Below, piece after piece: positions 54,476 through 64,000 of a DNA stretch of 64,000 bases; position 1 is the first letter of the stretch; the number at the start of each line of letters is the position of its first letter. Below the pieces are notes generated by a model that saw nothing but the letters and a program-made list of their open reading frames with translations, did not search any database and had not been told where the DNA came from. The translations under genes were made by a program, and so were the position numbers. The stretch comes from Linnemannia elongata (Eukaryota > Mortierellomycota > Mortierellomycetes > Mortierellales > Mortierellaceae), in contig JAXBDG010000017.1 of NCBI GenBank assembly GCA_036320915.1, forward strand, positions 992,001 to 1,056,000, read 5' to 3'.

Positions 54476-57400
54476 TTAACACTCGATAGGCTCCGTCGCC
54501 TGCTCCCAGAAATTAATCAGACTCTTAACCGGCGGCTTGGTCTCAACCTCGCGCTTCGTGATAGTCCTCAACCGATCAATCGAAGGTCTCGAAACAAACG
54601 TCGGGCTCCTCTGCTGCAAACTCTCTGTCTTTGAAATAATAAACGCCTGTGCCCCCATACGCAACGTTGCCTTTCGGGCTTCACGTTCCTCGAGGAACTT
54701 TTGACGTTGGCTGGTGGAGGAGAATTGGCGCTCGAGTGAGCCGTTGGGGCGGTGGGTGTAAGCGGCGATGGCGGCTTTCAAGTGGAGGGATTCGGAGGAT
54801 GGGGCGAGGGTTAAGGAGCCGACACTGCTGACGTCTGAGCGGGCTGAGCGAGCCACGGAGAGGCGGTTTGGGTGGCGGGGTGGGAGTCCAGCGGCGGCCT
54901 TGTTGGCATGAGCGACTGACTTGGGCGAGTTCACTGGGCTTTGGGTCAAGGTAGCGTTGGGCAATACCACGTTGGTTGCAGAGGCGGGGTTCGCCGACAC
55001 AGTATCCGCAACGGTCTCCATGTGGATCTCCGAGACCATCGTGACTGCAGTTGTAGGATTAACAATCGCGGCAGGAGTAGCGGCGGCAGTGGCACGAGGA
55101 AGGTCCATAGAAGCACCTCGTGTGAGGCTTCCCTTGTGCGAAGAACCTGCCTTCTTCCCACCAACGTAGGTGATATCCCTGGCAGAGAAGGAGATGAGAG
55201 TTGTGGGGGTGGTAGGACTGGTGGCGTTCGAGTCTTGGCTGTGGCTGTGCGAGAGCTGAGGGGACGAGGGGCGTTTCATGACGGTGCGCGCGAATGTGCT
55301 CAAACGCTTCAACATCCCACGTGGGTTCTGGTGTGCCTCTGTTTTTGCAAAGAGGAAGGAGTGTGATTAATCGTTGTGGTGTTAGTCAGGATGAAAAATA
55401 TATATTAGGCACCATGTTGAAGTGTGAAGAGGTCAAGTGAGACGACATACCGATGACAGCCTTGACGTTGAGGACGAGGCTGTTGAGCTGCGCCAGGCAT
55501 GGACCGTTGAACTGGTTGTGGGGATCGATCCTCTATAGAGCAGTTACATTCAAGAAAAACGGTTAGACACAAAAGGTTATGGATAGCTACAAGTGGTCAT
55601 AGTTGAGCAACAAGCAACAGACGGTAGAGAAGAAATGCCCATGAGCCGTAACGTTACCTGGAGCCACTCGTTGTAGATGGTCAAATGGTCAAAAGGGTGA
55701 CGAAGGGCGACATCCCATTCTGCTGGAGTGTGACCCGATCGCTATTCATCAAAAGGAACAAGAAAAGGAAATATGAGAAAAACGACTTGAAAGAGGATAA
55801 GGCATATTCATGCATACATGCAAGGCTTCATCATGATGAGAGAAAGAAAGAGAGAGAAAGGCTGCAGTACCTTGTCGTTACGGCTTAGCTTGTAGACTGC
55901 GTTCGATAGATCGCGACCGTGGTCGACAAGGACTGGCTCGAGGGTGAGGAGCTGTTGCACAAACAAGTAAGGTAGTGAGGATAAGATCGTTAGGACATGA
56001 GATTCACAGGAATGCGTGTCTGGCCGGGGCTCAATTCGTTAAGAACAGCAGATAGCATATACGTCTCGTTTCTTACCAGGTTGTTGAGCAGTTGGGTTGT
56101 GCCCCGAACGTCGTCTTTGATTGCCGCAACATCCTATCCTCAACCAAATCAAGGTGTGATTGAGATACAGGATACAAATGGAGTAAAGAGAAAAGCCGAG
56201 CGTAGAGGAGGACAGGCAAAGGAACATAGGCAATAAAAAGGAATATATGCGTTAGTCAACAGTAATTAACAAAAACCAAGGATCACAATGACCTTGCATT
56301 GAATGACCCTAACCGCTCTCTTGCTCTCGACGTCCACTGCTTTGTGTGAAAAAAAACGCAACGTCCGAGATGGTTCCCCCAAAGTTTACGAAAAAGCAAG
56401 GAGAGAGGACAGGAGAGTTGAGGGAAGGGAGGAAAGTGTAAATTGAGAACTGGAAACCGTGTTCATAAGACGGAACGATAGACAAGAAGGGAGTGAGGAC
56501 GAAGCAAAACGAACGAAAGGGGAAGGAAAGGGAGAGTGTTCTCTCTCTCTCTCTCTCTCTCTGTTCTCTCTCATCTTGTCCTTGAAAGACAAGAAATTTT
56601 CAAGGGGCACATCTTTGGAGTAATATAACGATGGGACGAGTGAGAGGGAGACAGAAGACCCATGGCCAGACTAGTTCAATTCCTTTTGCTCAAGGATAAA
56701 AGAGCACCCAGTACGTTATCAAATGGAGACAGAGAAAAAGAACGAGAGAGAGAGCAAAGGCTACGTACAACATATGCATGTCGTCGGTATGCGATGCAAA
56801 AAAAAGCAGGTGAATCGTTGTTGGGCGTAACAGGGAGTTGGGATGCACAAGCGACAGAAATTGCGACGAAATAGAGAAGGCGAGAGAAAAGGGAGGGAGC
56901 GAGAGAGACAGAGAGAGGCCAATGCGGGTCCAAAAGATAGCTGGGTAGGGGGTTGTTAGGAAGGAGAGGGAAATGATTGGGAGAAGAGATAAGGGTGGGC
57001 GAGCTAACACAGATGGAATGAATAGGGGAGGAATGGGAGGGAGAGGGAGGATTAGAGGCTAGTAAAAGATATGGCAACTTACGTCGTGGAACTGGAGATG
57101 GATTCGCATCATGGTTGTCCATCGTTCTACAAGGGCACGGATGACATTGCTGGTCTTGCGGCCTGTGGCCAACGATTGGTTCGAAGCCAAGTTTAAAGCA
57201 TTGCCGACACGCTAATGGCACAGCCGGGGGAAGGGTGGGTGGTATGTGCGAGTGTGTGAGAGAGTGAGTAGTGAGTAGGAAGAAGGGGTGCGAAATCGTC
57301 AAAATAGTGAAAACACTACAAAAGTAGGTGTGAGAGCACCATTTGCGCGTGCGTGTGTGTCGTACAAGAAAAACATTGCGATCGGTAGACGTTGGCAGTT

Positions 57401-57572
57401 GGCTATGCTTTTGTCATACCTTTAATGTAGACAGGTAGTGGGCTTCTGAAATAATCAACTCAGAGAGAGTGGTGCATGGATATCCCCGAGAGCCGTATGT
57501 GGAGGAAGAAATGGACGTGTTGCTGGAGAATCCAGAGAACACAGTGTCGACAGGTGATGTTGCGGTGGACAT
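54476..57572 (-). CDS. RhoGEF (DBL-homology)-like protein, 482 aa
   Basis: Seven exons fit: 57572-57420, 57211-57083, 56133-56077, 55951-55871, 55741-55658, 55532-55451 and 55338-54476, totalling 483 codons with every phase matching. Exon 1 ends TLSELIISEAHYLSTLK, the typical first helix of a DH domain (EL...E..Y...L). The following exons give helices ERWTTMMRIHLQFHD, AAIKDDVRGTTQLLNNLL, GRDLSNAVYKLSRND, PFDHLTIYNEWLQRI and LAQLNSLVLNVKAVIEAHQN. A disordered Ser/Thr/Ala-rich tail of ~280 residues starts with a basic stretch (PRGMLKRLSTFARTVMKRPS). No PH domain is seen. DH domains activate Rho GTPases in polarity and wall integrity, but this one is short and some conserved segments are not obvious. 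Structure is confident; function is moderate. Intron 3 (56134-57082, 949 nt) is unusually long. Confidence 0.65.
56541..56562 (+). repeat. CT dinucleotide repeat
   Basis: About 11 CT units lie in the long intron (56134-57082) of the RhoGEF-like gene. Confidence 0.9.
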
Positions 57573-60500
57573 GGTTTTATGTGATGGTGTTGTTTGTTAC
57601 CCAGAAAGTGTGTATGCGTAAGAGAGAAGGAGAGAGAAGAAGGGGCGGGCTTCTTCGGGAGCAGTATCTTTTGAGCTGTGCTATGGTTCACGGTGGTTTA
57701 GTTGGTACTGGTATCGAGAAAGTCGCCAATGGTGTAATGGTGGTGGTGTAGGAGGTGGTGGTTTTGGGTGTGTTTGGCGAGAGAACAATAAAGTCAAGGG
57801 ACGAAGAGAAGAAAGCAAGAAAGGAGAGTATATGTGAGATATGTTGGCTGCAGCTGATATTTCGAGGAGAGCTATGTCGGCGAGGAGGGCTACAGTGAAG
57901 AAATAGGGATGGGACCGTTGTGTTTACGAGGTGGTTCAAGGAGGATTGTTCGAGAAGAGTAGAAAAGAAAAGAAGTGCAGGTATACAGAATGGAAGGTGG
58001 TGGGAAGGAAGGGTTTTATAAAAAGAACTCGTGGGAGGTATTAGGTAGAGTGATGTAGGAGTACTTAAGAGAAGGATGCAGGAATACACTACAGAAAGGG
58101 GGAAAAGGGTGATTATAAGAAGTACAGAAGGGATTACGAATGAAGAAAGAATAGAAGAAAAGAAGAAGCGAGTGAAGTGAGAGAAAGAAGTAGGATGAAG
58201 AAGAGAGAAGAGAAAAGAGAGAAAAAAGAGTTTTCTCGAGATTTTAAAGAACAAGAAAAGAGTTGGCAGCGTAGGCAGAGTAGGCAGAGGAAGAAGGAAT
58301 AATTCCCGATGAGAAAGAAAGGGGAGTAAGGTTATGGGCGTGTATATATGTCTCTGTTGAATGAATGAAATGGATGAATAAATCATCGTAGGATGTAGTG
58401 AACCGAATGAATGTAGGGCGAATGGATGGATGTGCAAAGGCGGATCCTGACGCGTGGAAGAGAAAGAGAACGCGAGTTGATGGCAATTAAATAACACTAA
58501 TAAAGAAGATGCTTATTCAATAACAGACAAGGCGTATCTTTATTATTATTGGGGCAGATCAATGTCTGCAAAGAAGGGACCAATGTCAAAAAAGTATACG
58601 AATGAAGGATAGAGAGGGAACGGAAGACACTCTGTCAGTGCCCCAATGGAATGAATGGATGGGGTCCTTGGGAAGGAGAAAAAAAGGGACTCACTCACTC
58701 ATTCAAATGGCCGGCTTGGCTGGATGGCATGACATGGTCGGTGGGGTAGGTGGCTCATTGTCAATGGTACAGCACCAAAGCGAAGGAAAGAAAAGGAAAG
58801 AAGTATAGCTGAACACAAGGCAAGGCGAGGGGTTGAGGTCGTAGTGCATTGATTTATTCACTCAAACACGGACAAGGCCGCAGACACATGGACACCAACC
58901 GCAATCACAGTCATTCGAACCATTCATCGCAGCAATTGACACCTTATAAAGAAGTGAATTGGTTTTGGAAAGGATAGAAAAACATAAAACACAAAGGACA
59001 AAGGCAACAAAAGATGAGGCGAGAAAGGATGGATGGGCAAAAAGAACAAAAGTATCCTTGTTTTCGTTAAGGAGGCGGGAGAGGCGATTTTTTTTGAAGG
59101 GATACAAAGTCAAGGAGGCATGGGTGGGCATGGGACAGACACAGACGGACGGACACACACAGAGGGAGAGAAATAAGGAAAGTGACAAGGGCAGATACTG
59201 ATCACTGAAAGAAAAGCGCGGCACTGGGTCAATGTGTCCCTCAGTTTTCACTCATGGAGAGGGAGAAAGAGAGGAAGAGAAGACCATGTCTGCTTATGCA
59301 CTACTTTTCACCACATCTTGCAATCCTCATCATCCCCATTTTTCAATAGTGATAGTGAGAAGAAGTGGGCAATGATACTAATTATGATGATGGTGACCAT
59401 AGGGCATCGGTATGTTGAAGGAAAACTAGAAAATCAAAGTAAACCATTCATTCTCATATTGTAGTCGAGGATCATCTTGGAAGCTACGCCAATCCCACTA
59501 CTTCACTTACCATCATCTTCACGCCGTAACCAAGTGCATCCCGAAAAAAGGAGGGGAAAAAGCATGAACAGACACCTCCTTTGGAGCATTGTCTGTGAAT
59601 AGGTTGAGCGTTGCCATTTACAGAATGAGGGCCAGCCATTGCCATCCCTTTTGTTCATTTTACGATCCACTACTTTGATCAGCTCACCTCCTTGCTCGTC
59701 TTCTTTGACGGGAATGAACAAAACGAAGTAAGGCCTTTTGATGTCTCTCTCTCTCTCTTTCTTTGCTTTTCCTTTAACTTGTCCAGAAAAAAGAAGAAAG
59801 GCAAGGGAGCAGCGGTAAGCGATCCCTCTTTGGGGTTTAAATTGGACCATTGACCCCCGTTTACGCCTTTCGACATGTCCCCATTTTCCCTTTCATTTTA
59901 TCTCTGTCAATTGATCACAAGGTCTGAACCGGGGACAAGGCAGCGATAATAAGAAGGAAAGAGAGAGGAAGTGAGAGGCAAGGAATGAGAAGGAGGAAAA
60001 GAAAGAGAGAGAGAGAGACCACAACCACGCGCCCATAGTACCGGAGTACTCGATCCATATCGTGCGAGAAATGGCTCATTTTTGAGTGAATTTCCGCTCA
60101 AGCACGCTGCGTGCCTTCTTACCTCTCCCCATCCTTTGGTGGTCAATGCAATAATATGGCCAATGCTCAAATGGGGCTCCAACATGCACCGTTTTTTTTT
60201 CTCAAGGAAGGAAGGCAAAAGTCAAAAGGCAAGGCTAGGTCATTGCTAACAAAGGCGAATCGGGATCTCTTTCTCCATTCTTTGGGTACAACAACCTGGT
60301 ATTATTATTTTTTCGCTTTTCCCATGCCACTGAAAAGGAAGAAGGAGAAAGGAGGAAGGAAGAGTATGCAGCAGCAGGTACAAGAAGCCCATGCTATCCA
60401 AGTGCAGTGGGGCAGAAGAGAAGGGGAAATGAGCATGGAGCAAGGAGCAAAGTAGGAGAATGAAGGGGGGTCAAAATGAGGAAGAAAGGAGAGAAGAGAC

Positions 60501-61936
60501 AGCTGACTGCCAAGACACGACGCGCGCTTTGTGACAAACACCAGAAGCACCACCAGACATGCAAAACGTGCAAACGAAATGGTCAATATTGCAATGAATG
60601 AGCCCACACCGCGGAGACAGGTGGCAACAGCAACAACAGTAATAATATGTATGTACTCCACGGTTCTTGTGGAACGTGAAAACGATGGGAGAATGATGGG
60701 AAGGAGTAAACGAAAGAGGTAAAAAGCTTATTAGTAAACGAGATGACCCCGTTTAGGAAGCCTGCCAAGAGTTGGACTCGCAGAAGCAAGGAGAGGGGGC
60801 TGATATTGTTTATGAGATGGAAGAAGTGAGAGCAACCATGTAGGGACCACCAGGGATATGTATGGGTGTTTAGCCAAGGAACACAACAGTATACATGTGC
60901 ACTGGCCAAGACGTGGGACCCACATTCCTTCCTCCCTTATTTTTAGTCTACCCTAATTAGCATCTGTCAGCAAGAACGGAGAAGTGAGCCCTGGGCCAAG
61001 ATATTTCGTTTGTGTCCAGTTGCAATAGAAGATTAGAAGGAAGCTTCGTTGACATGTGCAATTGATGTCCCTTGTTTGTTCAATTGCTTTGTTTTTGAAA
61101 TGAGCTCAGCGCACAGGGCTACAATGCAACAGGAGATTAGAAGTTGGCCCTGAGATTCTTTGGGGGACAAGATCTTGCTCCTTGTATTATTTTCAACTTC
61201 TTGACAACATGGGAGGCAAGCTGGGTTCGAACATGGATGTCTCTGACTTGTTGCCACGGTTATGGATAATAATTGATCGCCGTCCTGGATTTTATGTTGT
61301 ATGTTATCAGTAATGAATGAAGCCAAGGTCCTCAATTATGTGAATTGTGACTTTTCTTGACAAGTGTGCCAAAATAAGGTTTGGCCTTTGTCATCTCAAA
61401 AGGTCATCCTGAATTATACAAACTCGCTCAACTCATGAGGACGAAAAAGAGATCACAAACAATAACCATAGGCGCCATGGTTACCCTCCTTCTCACGCAC
61501 ATGCCCTATTTATTCCAATGAATGCGGTCATGATGCATCAGATAGCTCTCCTTGGCACAATCGACGGTTGTTTACTCATGTTATGTCTGTGTTTGTACGT
61601 TGACCTGGGCTGGGCTGGGCTGGGCGACCTGTCAGCTGTCAGCATGGACGTCGTACACCCTGTGTTCTTACCAGTCACGATACAATTGAAATATGAAGTT
61701 GATCTCCGCAACACCCCCAACACCAACAGACGAAGCAAATAAAAGCCATCGCATTGCCCCCCTTTTCCCTTTCTTTTTATTCCCTCCTTCATCTCAACCA
61801 ACCACAGTTACCACCGCCAAACACCACCTGCAATCACCACAAGCCAAACAAACAAACAAGCAAGCAAACAAATCGACATACATCGCAACCACCACCACCA
61901 CACTCCCACATCCAGTTCGAATATATAAAACGTACA
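57573..61936. other. 4.4-kb gene-poor gap between two divergent genes
   Basis: No supportable gene is present on either strand. The part 57690-58500 is strongly purine-rich on the + strand, so it opens a long Ser/Phe/Leu-rich frame on the minus strand that I reject; it is the leader and promoter side of the RhoGEF-like gene. The part 58600-60720 alternates purine- and pyrimidine-rich tracts. The segment 60960-61500 is more even in composition but has only short frames. A TGGGC repeat (four units) lies at 61607-61625. A long 5' UTR, an unrecognised noncoding RNA or an old element would fit here. Confidence 0.5.
61607..61625 (+). repeat. TGGGC short tandem repeat
   Basis: CTGGGCTGGGCTGGGCTGGG is a four-fold 5-bp repeat about 310 bp upstream of the PAQR-protein ATG. 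Confidence 0.8.
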
Positions 61937-63345
61937 ATGTCAACGATAAGAGCAAGATCCTCAGCAAAGAAGGAATCAAGCACCTCCTCAACCATGACAA
62001 CCACCTCAGCCCACGATATCCATTCGCATGGCACAATCCACTCGATCCGGTCTGTCACAGATATGAACCATAATCATGAAGAACAAGACGACGAAGCAGA
62101 CGAGACAACACCAGTCATTGGATCAGGAGGACATGGCCCGATCTGCCATTGGGATGACCTCCCTGTCTGGATGCAAGACAACCCGGCGATCTTTACAGGA
62201 TACCGTCGTCCTACATTCAGTTACAAGAAGTGTGCCGCTTCCTTGGGGTTCCTTCATAACGAGAGTGGTAATTTGCTGCAAAACGAATCAAGATCGGAAG
62301 CAACCACACATCGATGGTGCATGTTGTTTTGATCCGCATTTCTACTTTTGCCAGTAAAGCTAACCATCCCATTCTTTCTCCTTCAATAGTGAATGTATGG
62401 TCGCACTTGATCGGAGCGATCGCATGTATCGTTGTCGTACCCTTGGCTTATTTCAAGATCTTCCACATCCTGGAGACGGTTCACTGGACGGACGTTATGC
62501 ACTTCTACATCTTCATGGCAGGAGCAATCCTGTGTCTGTCCATGTCGGCGCTCTTCCATTTGTTCTCTTGCCACTCTGAACCCGTCTCTCACCATTGGAA
62601 CCGATGCGACTATGTTGGCATTGTCTTTTTGATCACTGGCTCCTTCTACCCCGCCATCTTCTATGGTAACACTCTTCCTCCTTTCGTAGTGTTCTTCCCG
62701 TATCCATCTATGAAGAACGTATTCCTAACGCTTAATCCATCATACCCTTGAAACATAATAGGATTCTATTGCTTCAGGACATTCCAGATCATGTATATTG
62801 CCATGATCTCAATCTTTGGTGGCGCAACAATTATCGCCGTCACCAAGCCCATCTTCCGCACCCCGCAGTACCGTTGGATCCGCTCCTGCCTCTTCCTTGC
62901 CATGGGTCTCTCTGCCGTCTTCCCCATCATCCACGGCCTCTTCCTCTACGGGGTACGTTTACCATATTTTCCTTTTTTTTTTCACACACCTCCCTGCCTT
63001 CACGAATCCACTCAAATACGCCATTCAGTAACACGTGTTAACTTACCATTTCTTTATCTTTGAACAAAATAGATCGAACTGGCAAGGAAGGCAATCGCAC
63101 TGGACCATATGGTCCTCATGGGATTCTTCTACGTCTTCGGCGCAATCCTCTACGGCACTCGTACACCTGAACGTTTCTTCCCTGGAAAGTTTGATCATTT
63201 CGGATCCTCCCACCAGATCTTCCATATCTGCGTTCTGTTTGGAGTGTTGACCCATTTCCTGGGTGTCACCAAGGCGATGGAGTTTTGGCACGATTCGAAT
63301 CATACCTGTGCTATCCCCATCCACGAGATGAGGGCTGTTTATTAG
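61937..63345 (+). CDS. IZH: PAQR / adiponectin-receptor (Izh) family membrane protein, 356 aa
   Basis: Four exons fit: 61937-62267, 62390-62665, 62762-62952 and 63073-63345, totalling 357 codons. The N-terminal ~100 residues are hydrophilic, then DNPAIFTGYRRPTFSYKKCA and FLHNESVNVWSHLIGAIACI across the first splice match the PAQR entry motif (IxxGYR... HNExxNxxxHL). Seven membrane spans follow. Conserved polar sites are SALFHLFSCHS in helix 2 and the C-terminal SHQIFHICVLFGVLTH, supplying the three His that, with upstream residues, hold zinc in AdipoR structures. Yeast Izh proteins of this family affect zinc and sterol homeostasis; ceramidase activity is known for human AdipoRs. The ATG at 61937 is used because the upstream in-frame sequence is untranslated-looking. 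Confidence 0.93.
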
Positions 63346-63611
63346 AGGCACGATACCCAAACATTCGGACTATCATAACCTCCCCCCTCCCTTTCGCCTC
63401 TTTTTGAGCTTGTGCAGTTTTCTCAGTTGTTTTCCTGCATTTCATTTCATGATATCCACGACTCTTTTTTTTACAATTATACAAGCTAGACACCATTATG
63501 ACTTTTAACACCCTCCTCTGCCTCATGTACTATTAAATAATAAACGAAAAGTTATGACCACAAAAAATTCAAAAAAAACATTTACTCAGAGTGCCTTAGA
63601 TACCATATTAA
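63346..63611. other. Convergent 3' flank of PAQR and hydrolase genes
   Basis: This is about 270 bp, AT-rich, with AATAATAAACG near 63537 as a possible 3'-end signal. No gene is present. Confidence 0.55.
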
Positions 63612-64000
63612 CTACGCAATAGTAGAAATGGCGACAGTCCATTCATCAGCCTCTTTCTTGAGCTCTGCCTTCTTCTTAATCACCTCACCCGTGGCCACCT
63701 TCTTACCACTACCGCTCTCCTCACCGCTCTTTTGAGCAATCGCCTCGTCCATAAATGCAACCGTCCATTCAGAAATTGCCTCTGCCAACGCCTCCTTCTT
63801 GGCTTGTCCCGGTTTCGAGGACCCAAAACCCAATCCATGATCTGCATCAGTCACCTGGACAACCTCCCTGGGCGTCGACTTCATCTCCTTGTAGACTTTC
63901 GCAAATATACTAGGTTGACACATATTGTCCTTGAGTCCTGAAACAAAGAGCGTTGCGGTGGTGGATGGGATGTCGAGGAGAATCTGGTCACGGAGAGCCT
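63612..64000 (-). CDS. Alpha/beta-hydrolase (TEX30/KANL3-like), C-terminal part, truncated by window edge
   Basis: The frame is open through the right edge and ends at TAG 63612-63614. The visible chain is LRDQILLDIPSTTATLFVSG, LKDNMCQPSIFAKVYKEM, then VVQVTDADHGLGFG. The strand ending LFVSGLKDN and the ADHGL histidine are where alpha/beta-hydrolases of the TEX30/KANL3-like and dienelactone-hydrolase-like group place the acid and the catalytic His. The last ~70 residues are Lys/Glu-rich with a repeated SEWTVAF/DEWTVAI motif. The nucleophile elbow lies outside the window, so activity cannot be judged. Confidence 0.7.
   Translation of the reverse strand, partial: ALRDQILLDIPSTTATLFVSGLKDNMCQPSIFAKVYKEMKSTPREVVQVTDADHGLGFGSSKPGQAKKEALAEAISEWTVAFMDEAIAQKSGEESGSGKKVATGEVIKKKAELKKEADEWTVAISTIA

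Noticed and set aside
54137..54634. 165-codon + strand frame
   Set aside because: It overlaps the 3' end of the spliced RhoGEF-like gene on the opposite strand. Its second half is the mirror of that gene and its first half is spacer.
57688..58497. 269-codon minus-strand frame upstream of the RhoGEF-like gene
   Set aside because: It is a Ser/Phe/Leu/Thr-rich translation of a pyrimidine-rich promoter/leader with no domain and no splice support.
61205..61245. tRNA-like GGGTTCGAAC motif
   Set aside because: It resembles a T-loop, but the flanking bases do not form the 5-bp T-stem on either strand and no acceptor or anticodon stem can be built.
1..64000. CRISPR array, bacterial operon, phage or plasmid signatures
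   Set aside because: None was found. Introns and gene content are eukaryotic, and the only tandem array with regular units is the coding LRR array.

Overview
This window reads as nuclear DNA of a filamentous fungus, most likely an early-diverging one of the Mortierellaceae type (Mucoromycota). The grounds are many short spliceosomal introns (GTAAGT-like donors, TAG or CAG acceptors, mostly 60-250 nt), a chitin synthase, AP180/Vta1/Cue5/TPX2-type proteins, and a long NLR-like leucine-rich repeat protein with a low-complexity Ala/Pro linker. I recall that family as expanded in Mortierella relatives, but this was not checked by a search. Exon boundaries were fitted by hand from donor/acceptor sites and reading phase. 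For the multi-exon genes given as complete, the exon lengths sum to whole codons.

Layout. 1-1320 (+): 3' end of a TRP-like cation channel. 1321-2091: spacer with hairpins and a small 28S-like scrap. 2092-6299 (-): 1355-residue LRR protein. 6300-8565: spacer with a second 28S scrap and a perfect hairpin. 8566-10359 (-): unknown protein with a mitochondrial-looking N-terminus. 12206-13907 (-): sodium:solute symporter. 15835-18698 (+), 18971-20865 (-) and 21430-23805 (+): AP180-like ANTH protein, Vta1 and Cue5-like receptor, three neighbours in endocytosis, multivesicular-body and ubiquitin traffic. 25205-28517 (+): chitin synthase. 28861-30163 (-): Kelch protein. 30340-31163 (-): a large 28S rRNA fragment. 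31200-31596 (+): a bacterial-looking ArsC/low-molecular-weight phosphatase with one frameshift. 32330 to about 33820 (-): a multi-exon gene with a possible nuclease-like domain and a frame conflict near its 5' end. 35521-37855 (+): PA-TM-RING ubiquitin ligase. 38680-40404 (+): single-pass membrane protein. 40528-44231 (-): TPX2-like spindle protein. 46404-49133 (+): DHA1-like MFS transporter. 49938-50822 (-): pirin. 52058-53511 (+): unknown membrane protein. 54476-57572 (-): RhoGEF-like protein with one very long intron. 57573-61936: gene-poor gap. 61937-63345 (+): PAQR/adiponectin-receptor protein. 63612-64000 (-): 3' part of an alpha/beta hydrolase.

Most of the window is ordinary housekeeping sequence. 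The accessory-looking parts are the LRR array with its higher-order repeat, the three 28S-derived pieces that all contain the sarcin-ricin-loop region, and the 28S / ArsC / possible nuclease-domain stretch at 30.3-34 kb. I did not find a clearly new multi-gene system.
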